This document shows, one piece after another, positions 55,232 through 64,000 of a stretch of 64,000 nucleotides of DNA. The position numbers were made by a program, and so were the translations under genes. The stretch's first letter is position 1. Each line of letters opens with the position of its first letter. Source of the DNA: Jilunia laotingensis (GTDB lineage: Bacteria; Bacteroidota; Bacteroidia; Bacteroidales; Bacteroidaceae); assembly GCF_014385165.1 (NCBI RefSeq), contig NZ_JACRTF010000001.1:1426001-1490000 (forward strand), written 5' to 3'. Under the pieces are notes generated by a model. It searched no databases, was not told where the DNA came from, and was given only the letters and a program-made list of their open reading frames with translations.

Positions 55232-55648
55232 TTATTTATTAATAGGTTGTTCTTCTTTCATTCTCCGTTTCTCCACCAACTCCATAAATTCCCGTTCCTT
55301 GACCGGAACTACCGAAGCATATTTTTCCCGGCCGTACTGAATCAGTACGTACTCCGTCACCGAGAAATTGCCAAACTTCATCGAGTGGCATTTCTCCATG
55401 GAAACAATCTCTTTAATCGGGATAATCTTTTTGCGGGTAAAACGACCGTAGGACAGGATCAGTTCATTCCCAGAGGTGACAGTATAGGTAGTATGGATCA
55501 CCATTTCTATAATTACGATTAAGGCTAACGCCATGAGCAAAGCAAGTAAAATATGCTTCATCCACAAAAGTGCAAATGTATTGGCACCTAAAATAATCAG
55601 TATTAAATATTGATACCAAGCAATACGGGCATGGAATATTCTATTCAT
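55232..55648 (-). CDS. Membrane protein with bacterial PH-like domain
   Basis: 138 residues from ATG 55648 (MNRIFHARIAW). Two N-terminal hydrophobic helices (YLILIILGANTFALLWM; ILLALLMALALIVIIEMV) are followed by a PH-like beta domain (YTVTSGNELILSYGRFTRKK; IPIKEIVSMEKC; EYVLIQYGREKYASVVPVK). The gene is directly before lpdA (4 bases) and divergent from nadB. Function unknown. Confidence 0.75.
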   Translation of the reverse strand: MNRIFHARIAWYQYLILIILGANTFALLWMKHILLALLMALALIVIIEMVIHTTYTVTSGNELILSYGRFTRKKIIPIKEIVSMEKCHSMKFGNFSVTEYVLIQYGREKYASVVPVKEREFMELVEKRRMKEEQPINK

Positions 55649-55754
55649 TTTGTCAGAATTTTGGTGCCAAGTTAGCAATTTTATGAATTAATGACAACGA
55701 AAAGTACAATGAAAACAGTTATTTTGTAGTTTTGCGGTAATAAACATTAAGATT

Positions 55755-57326
55755 ATGGTTAAAAAGTTCGATTTCCTCGTCATCGGTTCCGGTATCGCCG
55801 GAATGAGTTTTGCCCTGAAAGTGGCACACAAAGGAAAAGTTGCGCTTATCTGTAAGAGCGGTTTGGAAGAGGCAAATACCTTTTTCGCACAAGGAGGGGT
55901 AGCCTCTGTCACCAACCTGTTAGTAGACAATTTCGAAAAACACATTGAGGACACAATGATTGCGGGTGATTGGATCAGCGACCGTGCCGCCGTAGAAAAA
56001 GTCGTACGGGAAGCACCCGCACAAATCGACGCACTTATCAACTGGGGAGTGGACTTCGACAAAAACGAAAAGGGCGAATTCGACCTGCACCGCGAAGGCG
56101 GCCATTCGGAATTCCGCATCCTCCACCACAAAGATAACACGGGAGCTGAAATACAGGACAGCCTCATCAAAGCCGTACAACGGCACCCTAACATCACTGT
56201 GATTGAAAATCATTTTGCCATCGAAATACTGACCCAACACCATCTGGGAGTGAATGTCACACGGCAGACCCCGGACATCAAATGCTATGGTGCCTACATA
56301 CTCGACCCCAAAACCGGAAAGGTGGACACTTATTTGGCAAAAGTGACTTTGATGGCAACGGGCGGAGTAGGTTCCGTATACAAAACGACCACCAACCCAC
56401 TGGTTGCCACCGGAGACGGGATCGCCATGGTGTACCGCGCCAAAGGTACGGTAAAGGATATGGAGTTCGTGCAGTTCCACCCAACCGCACTTTATCATCC
56501 GGGCGACCGGCCTTCTTTCCTGATCACGGAGGCAATGCGAGGTTATGGCGGTGTACTCCGAACCATGGATGGAAAAGAGTTTATGCAAAAATATGATGCG
56601 CGTCTCTCGCTGGCTCCACGCGACATCGTGGCACGTGCCATCGACAATGAAATGAAAAACCGGGGTGACGATCATGTCTATCTGGATGTAACCCACAAAG
56701 ACCCGGAAGAAACGAAGAAACACTTCCCGAATATCTACGAGAAATGTCTCAGCCTGGGCATAGACATCACCAAAGATTATATCCCCGTGGCCCCGGCAGC
56801 ACATTACCTCTGCGGAGGAATTCAGGTAGATCTTAATGCACAGTCGTCCATCGAACGATTGTATGCCGTAGGCGAGTGTTCGCGCACCGGCTTACACGGC
56901 GGCAACCGTCTGGCTTCGAACTCACTGATAGAAGCGGTGGTCTATGCAGATGCAGCTGCCAAACACAGCCTGCAAGTATTCGATCAATATGACTATAACG
57001 ATGCTATCCCCGAATGGAACGATGAAGGAACCCGTTCACCGGAAGAGATGGTATTGATAACACAGAGCATGAAAGAGGTGAACCAGATCATGAGTACGTA
57101 TGTGGGTATTGTCCGCAGTGACCTTCGTCTGAAACGTGCATGGGATCGTCTTGACATACTTTACGAGGAGACTGAGAGCCTCTTCAAACGAAGCGTGGCT
57201 TCGAAAGAGATTTGCGAACTGAGAAACATGATCAATGTGGGATACCTCATCATGCGTCAGGCGATGGAACGTAAGGAAAGCCGTGGATTGCATTACACAA
57301 TTGACTATCCGCATGTGAAAAAATAA
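55755..57326 (+). CDS. nadB: L-aspartate oxidase
   Basis: 523 residues. FAD-binding FDFLVIGSGIAGMSFAL, the substrate motif HREGGHSEFRILHHKDNTGA (about 113-132), MATGGVGSVYKTTTNP, GYGGVLRTMDG, and the active-site/FAD motif LHGGNRLASNSLIEA, with a C-terminal helical domain. It makes iminoaspartate from aspartate in NAD synthesis. A perfect -7 box TAGTTTTG (55727-55734) lies upstream. A strong terminator follows. Confidence 0.95.
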   Translation: MVKKFDFLVIGSGIAGMSFALKVAHKGKVALICKSGLEEANTFFAQGGVASVTNLLVDNFEKHIEDTMIAGDWISDRAAVEKVVREAPAQIDALINWGVDFDKNEKGEFDLHREGGHSEFRILHHKDNTGAEIQDSLIKAVQRHPNITVIENHFAIEILTQHHLGVNVTRQTPDIKCYGAYILDPKTGKVDTYLAKVTLMATGGVGSVYKTTTNPLVATGDGIAMVYRAKGTVKDMEFVQFHPTALYHPGDRPSFLITEAMRGYGGVLRTMDGKEFMQKYDARLSLAPRDIVARAIDNEMKNRGDDHVYLDVTHKDPEETKKHFPNIYEKCLSLGIDITKDYIPVAPAAHYLCGGIQVDLNAQSSIERLYAVGECSRTGLHGGNRLASNSLIEAVVYADAAAKHSLQVFDQYDYNDAIPEWNDEGTRSPEEMVLITQSMKEVNQIMSTYVGIVRSDLRLKRAWDRLDILYEETESLFKRSVASKEICELRNMINVGYLIMRQAMERKESRGLHYTIDYPHVKK

Positions 57327-57357
57327 AACAATATATTTTATACTAAAGCTATTGATA

Positions 57358-57394
57358 AATAACGTGTTATAATCTATTAACACGTTATTTTTTT
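57358..57394 (+). terminator. Intrinsic terminator of nadB
   Basis: A perfect 12-bp stem (AATAACGTGTTA 57358-57369 with TAACACGTTATT 57378-57389) is followed by a T tract, 31 bases after the nadB stop. Confidence 0.9.
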
Positions 57395-57493
57395 ACTTAT
57401 CGGATGAGAATGTATTGTTAATTAACTTATTTATAAGGAAAAATAAGGCTATATTCGCTGATTGTTAATCAGCAACAAAACAAAATAATCATT

Positions 57494-60400
57494 ATGATGG
57501 CTTTAGAAATTAAGAAAATAGTACTGTCAGTTGTCCTCATGCTGGCTCTGTTCCCCTCTTTAAATTTTGCTTCTTCCATCCCGACGAACGCCTCATCCAA
57601 TACGATCCTGATAATCAATTCCTATGCCTCCAACACCCAATGGAGCGACAACCTCATTACACCGATATATTTGGAATATACAGCACAGACCGAAAAACAC
57701 ATACATTTATATACGGAGCATATGAATATGCTTACTATCAATGACAATGAAGCCTTGCAAGCATACAAACAACAATTCAGAGAAAAATACGCGGGACTAA
57801 CTCCCAAAATGATCATCATATTAGGAGCATCGGCTTGGATGTTATTGAATGAAGAGATAGAAAGATATTGGAAAAGTATACCTATCATCATTTGTAGCAA
57901 GAAAGATTATTTCAGTCCTCAGAAAGCATATCTGGAAAAGACCTTCGTGCCACAAGACGAAAGAATACCGATAGATAGTTATCAAAGCAATTTGCCATTG
58001 ACTATTTTCCATACCCCCTGTTATGTTAAAGAAACATTGGAACTGATGAAAACACTCAAGCCGGATATGGAAGAGGTTGTTTTTATGTCGGACAGACATT
58101 ATATCAATGCCCAATACCGGGAAGAGGTCAATGAAACCATGAAAAGCCAGTATCCGGACGTACATGTACGCCACTTAATTGCCGGAGACATTACAAATGA
58201 TGACTTGATAGACTCATTGAGACAACTGACAGCAAAATCATGTGTGCTATATGCTTCCTGGTATAGCGAAGTGAATCAACAGGGCAACCTTATACTCTCT
58301 TCCGATATATCGAAAGTACTGAGCAATTACTCGAAAGTACCCATCTTCACACTGAACCACTATCATGTTTCTTTAACCAACGGATTGATCGGAGGGGTTT
58401 ACCACAAAGACGACATTTTAAATGAAAAATTACTGGGCACCATAAAGCAAGAGCTAGACAATCCTCATAAAGCAGGCGTACGTGTGGTAAGAATGCCACA
58501 TCCCGGACCGATCATGAATTATCCCGACCTCATAAATCTGGGACTGGACATAGACCGTTGTCCATCCGACACTTACTTCTACAATGAACCTCCTACACTG
58601 GTGGAAAAATTAGAAAAGAACTGGTATTACATTGTCTTGATTTGTCTTCTTGCATTTTGCTTATATGTTTTTTGGCAAAAAAAGATAGCAAAAGAACGGG
58701 AAGCACGACTGGCTGCAATGGACGAATATAACAACCTGTTTGAAAACATGCCGATCATTTATATCAAAGAAGAGCTGATTTACGATAAAGACGGACATAT
58801 TACCGATTTTATTTACAGGAAGGTAAATCCGTCCTTCGAACAATATATTACACCAAGCCACAAAATCATAGGAAAAAAATACAGCGAAATCGGTAAACAA
58901 CATGATGGACTGATGGACTTGTACAATTCTTTGAACGATAAAAAAGAGATCTCCTTCCAATATTATGTGGAACATAACCAAACTTATCTTACTGTCATCA
59001 TTAGTCACTCCACTAAAAAAGGTTTTGTCGACGTTTTCTGCGTGAACAATACCGAACTGGCACAGACGCAACAGATGCTACGTTCTGCCAACCATAAACT
59101 TTCCGCTGCCCTCGATGTGGCCAATATAACTCCTTGGAAATGGGATCTGGAAAAGAAATTGATTTTATGCGATGTCAACCGTCCTGTCGAAATCAGTAAA
59201 AGCAATCCTACCAGCGAACAGCTATTATCCGTACCGGATTCCTGCTATTTTTCTAATATCTGCAAACAAGACATAGACCGCGTGAAAGCCTCCTATCAAA
59301 AGCTTATCGATGGAGAAGTCTCTAAAATCAAGGAAGAGTTCCGGGTGATTTCTAAAAAGGGGAATTCACTCCATTATGAATGGGTGGAAGTACAAGCTAC
59401 TGTTGACGAACGGGATTCGACCGGCAAAGCCAAAACCCTTGTCGGATCGTCTTTAATGATTACCAAACGAAAAGCGATGGAAGACGACCTGATAAAAGCT
59501 AAAGAAAAAGCGGAAGAGTCCAATCGCCTGAAATCGGCCTTCCTAGCTAACATGAGTCATGAAATCCGTACCCCGCTGAATGCCATCGTTGGTTTCTCCG
59601 GTATACTAGCCACAGCAGAGGATAATGAGGAAGAAGAAAAACAGGAATATGTACAGATCATTGAAAACAACAACAATTTATTGCTCCAACTTATCAACGA
59701 TATACTCGATCTCTCCAAGATTGAAGCAGGCGTGATCGAATTCATGTACAGCAATGTAGATGTCAATGAACTGTTCCTCAATATGGAAGAATCTGCCAAA
59801 ATGCGAAATAAAACAGAAGATGTCCTGATTTCATATAAATGTACAATGCCCGAATGCTACATCAGCACCGACAAAAACCGCTTGACGCAGGTAGTCACCA
59901 ACTTGCTCAATAACGCCATGAAATTTACCAAACAAGGAAGCATCGAATTCGGTTATACTCTGCAAAATGACAATACGCTCTATTTCTATGTAAGCGACAC
60001 AGGCTGCGGCATATCTGAAGACCAAATCAGCTCGGTATTCGAACGGTTCGTCAAACTCAATACCTTTGCACAAGGTACAGGGCTGGGGCTATCCATTTGC
60101 CAAACCATCATTGAAGGCATGGGAGGGAAAATCGGTGTAAATTCCAAAGCCGGGGAAGGAAGCACATTCTGGTTTACATTGCCTTATCTTCAAGTGAATA
60201 AAACGAACATCGGAGAAAATGGAGAACATGCCATCATCCGTTCGATCGACAGCAAAGAGAAACTTACCATATTGATCGCAGAAGATAACGAAAGCAATTA
60301 CAAGCTATTCGAATCTGTCCTAAAGAAAGAATACAACCTTATCCATGCGTGGGACGGAGAAGAAGCCGTAGAACTATTCAAAGAACATAATCCACATCTT

Positions 60401-60634
60401 GTTTTAATGGACATAAGTATGCCAAAAATGAACGGTTATGAAGCCACCCGGAAGATACGTGAAATATCTACCGATATTCCAGTCATGGCAGTGACCGCCT
60501 TTGCTTATGCCGAAGACGAACAACATATATTGGATAGCGGATTCAATGCTTATACATCTAAACCGATCCAACCCGGAATATTACAGAAACAGATTGTCGG
60601 CCTACTTAAAAAACATTTTATGTTCTTGTACTAA
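57494..60634 (+). CDS. Hybrid histidine kinase with substrate-binding-like periplasmic domain
   Basis: 1046 residues. Signal-like start, then a periplasmic domain (about 35-370) resembling ABC-type substrate-binding folds (TILIINSYASNTQWSD; MIIILGASAWMLL; FTLNHYHVSLTNGLIGGV). One membrane helix (WYYIVLICLLAFCLYVFW), two PAS-like domains, a HisKA with His689 (NMSHEIRTPLNAIVGFS), an intact HATPase (NLLNNAMKFT; DTGCGISE; GTGLGLSICQ) and a C-terminal receiver with Asp973 (LVLMDISMPKMNG) and Lys of TSKPIQP. It lacks an HTH output, so it needs a partner. Ligand unknown. Confidence 0.9.
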   Translation: MMALEIKKIVLSVVLMLALFPSLNFASSIPTNASSNTILIINSYASNTQWSDNLITPIYLEYTAQTEKHIHLYTEHMNMLTINDNEALQAYKQQFREKYAGLTPKMIIILGASAWMLLNEEIERYWKSIPIIICSKKDYFSPQKAYLEKTFVPQDERIPIDSYQSNLPLTIFHTPCYVKETLELMKTLKPDMEEVVFMSDRHYINAQYREEVNETMKSQYPDVHVRHLIAGDITNDDLIDSLRQLTAKSCVLYASWYSEVNQQGNLILSSDISKVLSNYSKVPIFTLNHYHVSLTNGLIGGVYHKDDILNEKLLGTIKQELDNPHKAGVRVVRMPHPGPIMNYPDLINLGLDIDRCPSDTYFYNEPPTLVEKLEKNWYYIVLICLLAFCLYVFWQKKIAKEREARLAAMDEYNNLFENMPIIYIKEELIYDKDGHITDFIYRKVNPSFEQYITPSHKIIGKKYSEIGKQHDGLMDLYNSLNDKKEISFQYYVEHNQTYLTVIISHSTKKGFVDVFCVNNTELAQTQQMLRSANHKLSAALDVANITPWKWDLEKKLILCDVNRPVEISKSNPTSEQLLSVPDSCYFSNICKQDIDRVKASYQKLIDGEVSKIKEEFRVISKKGNSLHYEWVEVQATVDERDSTGKAKTLVGSSLMITKRKAMEDDLIKAKEKAEESNRLKSAFLANMSHEIRTPLNAIVGFSGILATAEDNEEEEKQEYVQIIENNNNLLLQLINDILDLSKIEAGVIEFMYSNVDVNELFLNMEESAKMRNKTEDVLISYKCTMPECYISTDKNRLTQVVTNLLNNAMKFTKQGSIEFGYTLQNDNTLYFYVSDTGCGISEDQISSVFERFVKLNTFAQGTGLGLSICQTIIEGMGGKIGVNSKAGEGSTFWFTLPYLQVNKTNIGENGEHAIIRSIDSKEKLTILIAEDNESNYKLFESVLKKEYNLIHAWDGEEAVELFKEHNPHLVLMDISMPKMNGYEATRKIREISTDIPVMAVTAFAYAEDEQHILDSGFNAYTSKPIQPGILQKQIVGLLKKHFMFLY

Positions 60635-60799
60635 AGTTCGGTGGACATTTCATTGTTCAAGATTCTTTTGCATGGATGTCACCGCACATTTTTTAAAGGG
60701 CTATTTTTCTGATTATAATTGACTTTATGACGAATAAAAATAGAAAAAACATTTTCCATCCACTCAGTAAATAATATCTTTTCAAATATATTCAACACT

Positions 60800-60843
60800 T
60801 TATCACAATCAAAGCATTTTACAAAATGCTTTGATTGTGATAA
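60800..60843. repeat. Perfect 21-bp-arm palindrome with two-base loop
   Basis: The first arm 60800-60820 (TTATCACAATCAAAGCATTTT, 21 bases, key part TCACAATCAAAGC) is the exact complement of the second arm 60823-60843; only AC lies between. No T tract follows on either strand, so it is not a standard terminator. It sits in the 427-base gap between the hybrid kinase and the M6 protease; the rest of that gap holds only the protease promoter. Confidence 0.8.
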
Positions 60844-60992
60844 CAATGAGCGAATTTAGCTCCATTAATCTTCGTATATAGAAGAAAGAAACAGGAATTA
60901 AGGTGAAAACTGTAACATTACAAGGAAAATATATAAACAACAATATGTCAATTTTATTAATTGAATTTTGTTAAAACGTGTTATACAACAGG

Positions 60993-61023
60993 TTTGAAAT
61001 CATATATAAAATGTATATTTTTG
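60993..61023 (+). promoter_or_regulatory. Sigma-ABfr promoter of the M6 protease gene
   Basis: TTTG (60993-60996), 19 bases, perfect -7 box TATTTTTG (61016-61023), about 33 bases before the ATG at 61062. Confidence 0.7.
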
Positions 61024-61061
61024 TATAATAAATAATTTATACCCACAAAATTGGCATTAAT

Positions 61062-62846
61062 ATGAAAAAAGTCATTTTCACTTTCCTGCTTTTAGCAATG
61101 ATCTCTTTAGGTTATTCATTTGCAGTTCCGGCAAAGCCAACGCCTCTCACAATGACACTACCGGATGGAACCACTCTTACAGTACGCCTTTTTGGCGATG
61201 AGTATTCTCATTACTACACCAGTCTGGATCACTACCTTCTGATCCAGGACGCTGACGGGTATTTTTATTATGCCGAGAGCAACTCGGAAAACAAGCTACA
61301 ACGTTCTCCATATAAAGTAAAAGATATAGATCAACGTACATTGGTTGAAAAAAACTTTTTAGCTACTATCGATAAGGAACATTTGCTTTCATTGCAACAG
61401 ATGCAGGAAATGAAGAGCCTGAAGAAAAAAGCTCCCCGCAAAGTGATGCAAAAAGCTACTTATCCTACCACGGGAGTTCAAAAAGGATTGGTTATCTTGG
61501 TGGAATATACTAACAAAAAATTCACCGTAGAAAATCCACGTGAAGCATTTGATAGAATGATGAACGAAAAAGATTACAGTGAAAACGGTGGAACAGGAAG
61601 TGCGCGCGATTACTTCATAGCAAGTTCAAACAGCCAATTCCAGCCAGAATTTGATGTATACGGGCCTATTCAGTTAGCTCATGCCATGAGTTATTATGGA
61701 GCAAATGATGCGTATGGAAATGATAAAGCACCGGAAGAAATGGTCATCGAAGCCTGCCAGCAACTGGATGACGTGATAGATTTCAAAGAATACGACCGGG
61801 ACAACGACGGACAAATAGATAATGTATATGTCTTTTATGCCGGATTCGGTGAAGCAACCGGTGGGTCAAGCAGCACGGTATGGCCACACTCAAGCGATAT
61901 ATACGATGAAAAACTAAAAGACATAGAGCTGGATGGTGTTCGTTTAAATCACTATGCATGTTCCAATGAACTGGATCAAAAAAAGCAAATGGTGGGCATA
62001 GGAACATTCTGCCATGAATTTTCTCATGTACTTGGATTACCGGATTTATACTCTACGGACTACTATGTACCATCTTTTACTCCCGATTCTTGGATACTTA
62101 TGGATAGAGGTCCCTACAACAATAACGGAAAGACTCCTCCCTACTACTCAATCTATGAAAGATATGCACTCGGATGGATCACTCCGCAAGAAATCGGAAA
62201 GCCTGCTGATATAAAACTTGATAATATCTCCAAAAATGTCGGCTATATCATCAAAACTGATAATGAAAATGAATATTTTCTGTTAGAAAACCGTCAGCAG
62301 GAAGGCTGGGACAAATATATTCCAGGACACGGAATGCTGATCTGGCACATAGATTATAATCAGGAAGTGTGGGATTTAAATGCTGTGAACAATATTCCGT
62401 CACATCAATATGTGGATATCGAAGAGGCAGATGCCATACAAACTGATGAAACAAGAGCAGGCGACACTTTTCCGGGTACAAGCAATGTAACATCTTTCAC
62501 CGATGATACAAATCCCAGTATGAAAACATGGAAAGGGAACGGACTAAATAAACCGATTACCGATATCGAAGAAAAAGATGGAATTATTCGTTTTAAAATA
62601 AGCGGAGGAGACGATACATCGATCATGAATACGTGGGCCGCAAATGACATTACAGTCAATGTAGAAGATTCGAAACTAATTGTAACATCGAACAATCCGG
62701 AAAAACTTCCCTTATATATCATGGATATCCAAGGGCATATTCTTGATAAGAGTGAAATAACAGCCGGTACTTATAGTTTCCCTATTTCCGACAGAGGTAC
62801 GTATATTGTTCGCATAGGCGAAAACGTATACAAAGTAATCAGATAA
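61062..62846 (+). CDS. Secreted M6-family metalloprotease with C-terminal sorting-type tail
   Basis: 594 residues. Signal peptide MKKVIFTFLLLAMISLGYSFA, a propeptide-like N-terminus (LTMTLPDGTTLTVRLFGDEY; YYAESNSE), then the M6/immune-inhibitor-A catalytic domain with zinc motif HEFSHVLGLPD (about residue 317) and a downstream FLLENRQ and GHGMLIWHIDYN. The last ~70 residues (PLYIMDIQGHILDKSE ... RGTYIVRIGENVYKVIR) are a short sorting-type tail. It is likely an exported endopeptidase. Single gene with own promoter and terminator. Confidence 0.92.
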   Translation: MKKVIFTFLLLAMISLGYSFAVPAKPTPLTMTLPDGTTLTVRLFGDEYSHYYTSLDHYLLIQDADGYFYYAESNSENKLQRSPYKVKDIDQRTLVEKNFLATIDKEHLLSLQQMQEMKSLKKKAPRKVMQKATYPTTGVQKGLVILVEYTNKKFTVENPREAFDRMMNEKDYSENGGTGSARDYFIASSNSQFQPEFDVYGPIQLAHAMSYYGANDAYGNDKAPEEMVIEACQQLDDVIDFKEYDRDNDGQIDNVYVFYAGFGEATGGSSSTVWPHSSDIYDEKLKDIELDGVRLNHYACSNELDQKKQMVGIGTFCHEFSHVLGLPDLYSTDYYVPSFTPDSWILMDRGPYNNNGKTPPYYSIYERYALGWITPQEIGKPADIKLDNISKNVGYIIKTDNENEYFLLENRQQEGWDKYIPGHGMLIWHIDYNQEVWDLNAVNNIPSHQYVDIEEADAIQTDETRAGDTFPGTSNVTSFTDDTNPSMKTWKGNGLNKPITDIEEKDGIIRFKISGGDDTSIMNTWAANDITVNVEDSKLIVTSNNPEKLPLYIMDIQGHILDKSEITAGTYSFPISDRGTYIVRIGENVYKVIR

Positions 62847-62876
62847 CTTACACCTTTACATATTTCTGAAAAAAGA

Positions 62877-62917
62877 GAAAGAGAATGAGTCATGTACATG
62901 CCGGCTCATTCTCTTTC
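62877..62917. terminator. Bidirectional terminator between convergent genes
   Basis: GAAAGAGAATGAG (62877-62889) pairs perfectly with CTCATTCTCTTTC (62905-62917), loop 15 bases, with A/T flanks. It ends the M6 protease gene and the convergent minus-strand gene. Confidence 0.8.
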
Positions 62918-62952
62918 ATTTCAAATTAATCCATATTCAATTACCTATTGAA

Positions 62953-64000
62953 TTACTTAACAAGTATTTTCACAACTTTATTACCTACCTTAACAACATA
63001 TTTACCGTCTGCTACAGGTACCGTAACTAGGTCTTCACCCATTCCTTTATAAACCAGCTTACCATCAATGGTGTAAATACAAATATCCATACTGGCAGCA
63101 TGGCGGATTTCAATCGCATGGCGGATTCCAAATGCATTGGCTACTCCTTCAAGCACCTGATCGATAGAAGTCAATACCACGTTCACCGTCACTTCATTTG
63201 AATAAACAGACTCGCCCTTATCATATACGGTAGTGACTTTATACTTGTAATCACCGTCTTTGGTAATAGTAGCATCGGTATAAGTTGATTCAACTCCGGC
63301 TACCGGTGTGATCTTCTCGCCATCACGATATACGTTATAACCTACCAAACTCAATTCTTCGGGAGTTGCGGAAGCAGGTGTATAAGTGATATCGTCAATC
63401 AAAAGAGCAAACTGATCAGTGGATGTACAACGAATAGCGAAAAACTTCGTACCTGCAGGCAATTGAGCCGTTATCTTAGTCCATTCTACCGGCACCTCAT
63501 TGATAATAGCCGCATCATTGACTCTACTAAAGCTTTGCACATCGCTATTGGTCGAGGAAAACAATACTTCTAAAGTTTCTAAACCATATATATCCGTAAC
63601 GCTCTTTGCAAAGAAAGAAATAGTCTGTGCAGTTCCCGGAAGTTCGGGTGAAATGAGCCAGTCATCATTTTGACCATCTTCATCGGCAAATGCAGCAAAC
63701 ATCTGTTCTCCCGAATGAGGAGCCCATGCAGTAGGCACACCGCTTTCATCAGCTACCGCAATGCCGGCAGCAGAAGGATTGAATACCTGGAATGCCATAG
63801 GCGCACCGGCATTATCATATTTTATGATACTGCCCGCTCCGTTATCGATTCCATAAGTGGCTTTACCACCATCCACATCGACCAGCGTCCACTCGCCTAC
63901 ATTATCAATGATAAATGCATCATATTCTTCAATATCATCCGTAATTGGTTCGGCTACGCCACCTGTATAATCCGGTTCACTCCAGCTCAGCACCACCTTA
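62953..64000 (-). CDS. Secreted jelly-roll/Fn3 protein with C-terminal sorting-type tail, 5' end beyond window
   Basis: The frame is open from the window edge (64000) to the stop at 62953; the true start lies to the right. About 348 residues are visible: an Fn3-type end (KVVLSWSEPDYTGG), a choice-of-anchor jelly roll (EEYDAFIIDNVGEWTLVDVD ... DDWLISPELPGTAQTISFFA ... FALLIDDITYTPA), a further Fn3 (LVGYNVYRDGEKI), and the tail (DICIYTIDGKLVYKG ... GKYVVKVGNKVV). It resembles the 1297-4458 product in domain type. An IRHAIEIRHA repeat at the domain junction is odd. Surface protein of unknown role. Confidence 0.82.
   Translation of the reverse strand, partial: KVVLSWSEPDYTGGVAEPITDDIEEYDAFIIDNVGEWTLVDVDGGKATYGIDNGAGSIIKYDNAGAPMAFQVFNPSAAGIAVADESGVPTAWAPHSGEQMFAAFADEDGQNDDWLISPELPGTAQTISFFAKSVTDIYGLETLEVLFSSTNSDVQSFSRVNDAAIINEVPVEWTKITAQLPAGTKFFAIRCTSTDQFALLIDDITYTPASATPEELSLVGYNVYRDGEKITPVAGVESTYTDATITKDGDYKYKVTTVYDKGESVYSNEVTVNVVLTSIDQVLEGVANAFGIRHAIEIRHAASMDICIYTIDGKLVYKGMGEDLVTVPVADGKYVVKVGNKVVKILVK

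Overview
The window looks like chromosome of a Bacteroides species or a close Bacteroidales relative. Nearly every promoter I can recognise has the Bacteroidetes sigma-ABfr form (TTTG, 19-21 bases, TAnnTTTG) and strong Shine-Dalgarno sequences are rare. The families are Bacteroidales-typical: DUF4861, DUF3244, DUF4271, DUF3098, DUF4373, TPR-AraC and TPR-HTH membrane regulators, Omp28-like proteins, and secreted proteins with a C-terminal beta-sandwich tail of the type IX (Por) sorting type. The genus is an inference from content, not from a search.

Layout. 1-15.1 kb (minus strand): a secretome cluster with a DUF4861 lipoprotein (cut by the window edge), a HAF-repeat/Fn3 protein, an Omp28-like CxxC protein, a beta-propeller/YD-repeat protein, a TPR-AraC regulator, a subtilisin (S8) protease and a second Omp28-like CxxC protein. 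16-22 kb: an acyltransferase, tRNA-Gln, tyrS, then a compact run of housekeeping genes (TatD-like, yidD, rnpA, hemD, DUF4271, LOG-family). 22-27 kb: a hybrid regulator with a degenerate receiver, then a DUF3244 protein with a TPR-HTH membrane regulator. 27-37 kb: core genes metK (behind a SAM-II riboswitch), folK, queA, truB, uppP, DUF3098, ftsX, a methyltransferase, DUF418 and miaB.

37.1-45 kb is an AT-rich accessory island. It holds a candidate small RNA, several 60-64-residue cationic membrane proteins, a 558-residue orphan lipoprotein bracketed by two inverted relics of one IS5-type element, a tandemly duplicated module (lipoprotein with a glycine-rich hydrophobic tail plus small membrane protein) whose intact lipoprotein gene is split at a perfectly phased T TTT TTG slippery heptamer, and a second TPR-HTH/DUF3244 pair. 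45-52 kb: a conserved membrane protein, a succinate/acetate CoA-transferase, an S24 repressor facing a zinc-ribbon protein and a DUF4373 protein (a domesticated phage-like set), a rod-shaped structured RNA resembling 6S RNA, a small HTH protein and a DUF1016 nuclease-domain protein. 52-64 kb: dacB, lpdA, a PH-domain protein, nadB, a large hybrid histidine kinase, an M6 metalloprotease and the end of another tail-bearing secreted protein.

How it may work together. The secreted proteases and Omp28-like proteins share a C-terminal tail class and are interleaved with a TPR-AraC sensor-regulator that could control them. Two separate TPR-HTH regulator/DUF3244 pairs with the same order and almost equal spacing suggest a recurring two-gene cassette. 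The S24 repressor, its divergent palindromic operator, a 22-bp repeat array and two downstream genes look like one regulated unit. The strongest candidates for something undescribed are the 37.5-43.3 kb island, the TPR-HTH/DUF3244 cassette and the two 22-bp-period intergenic arrays.
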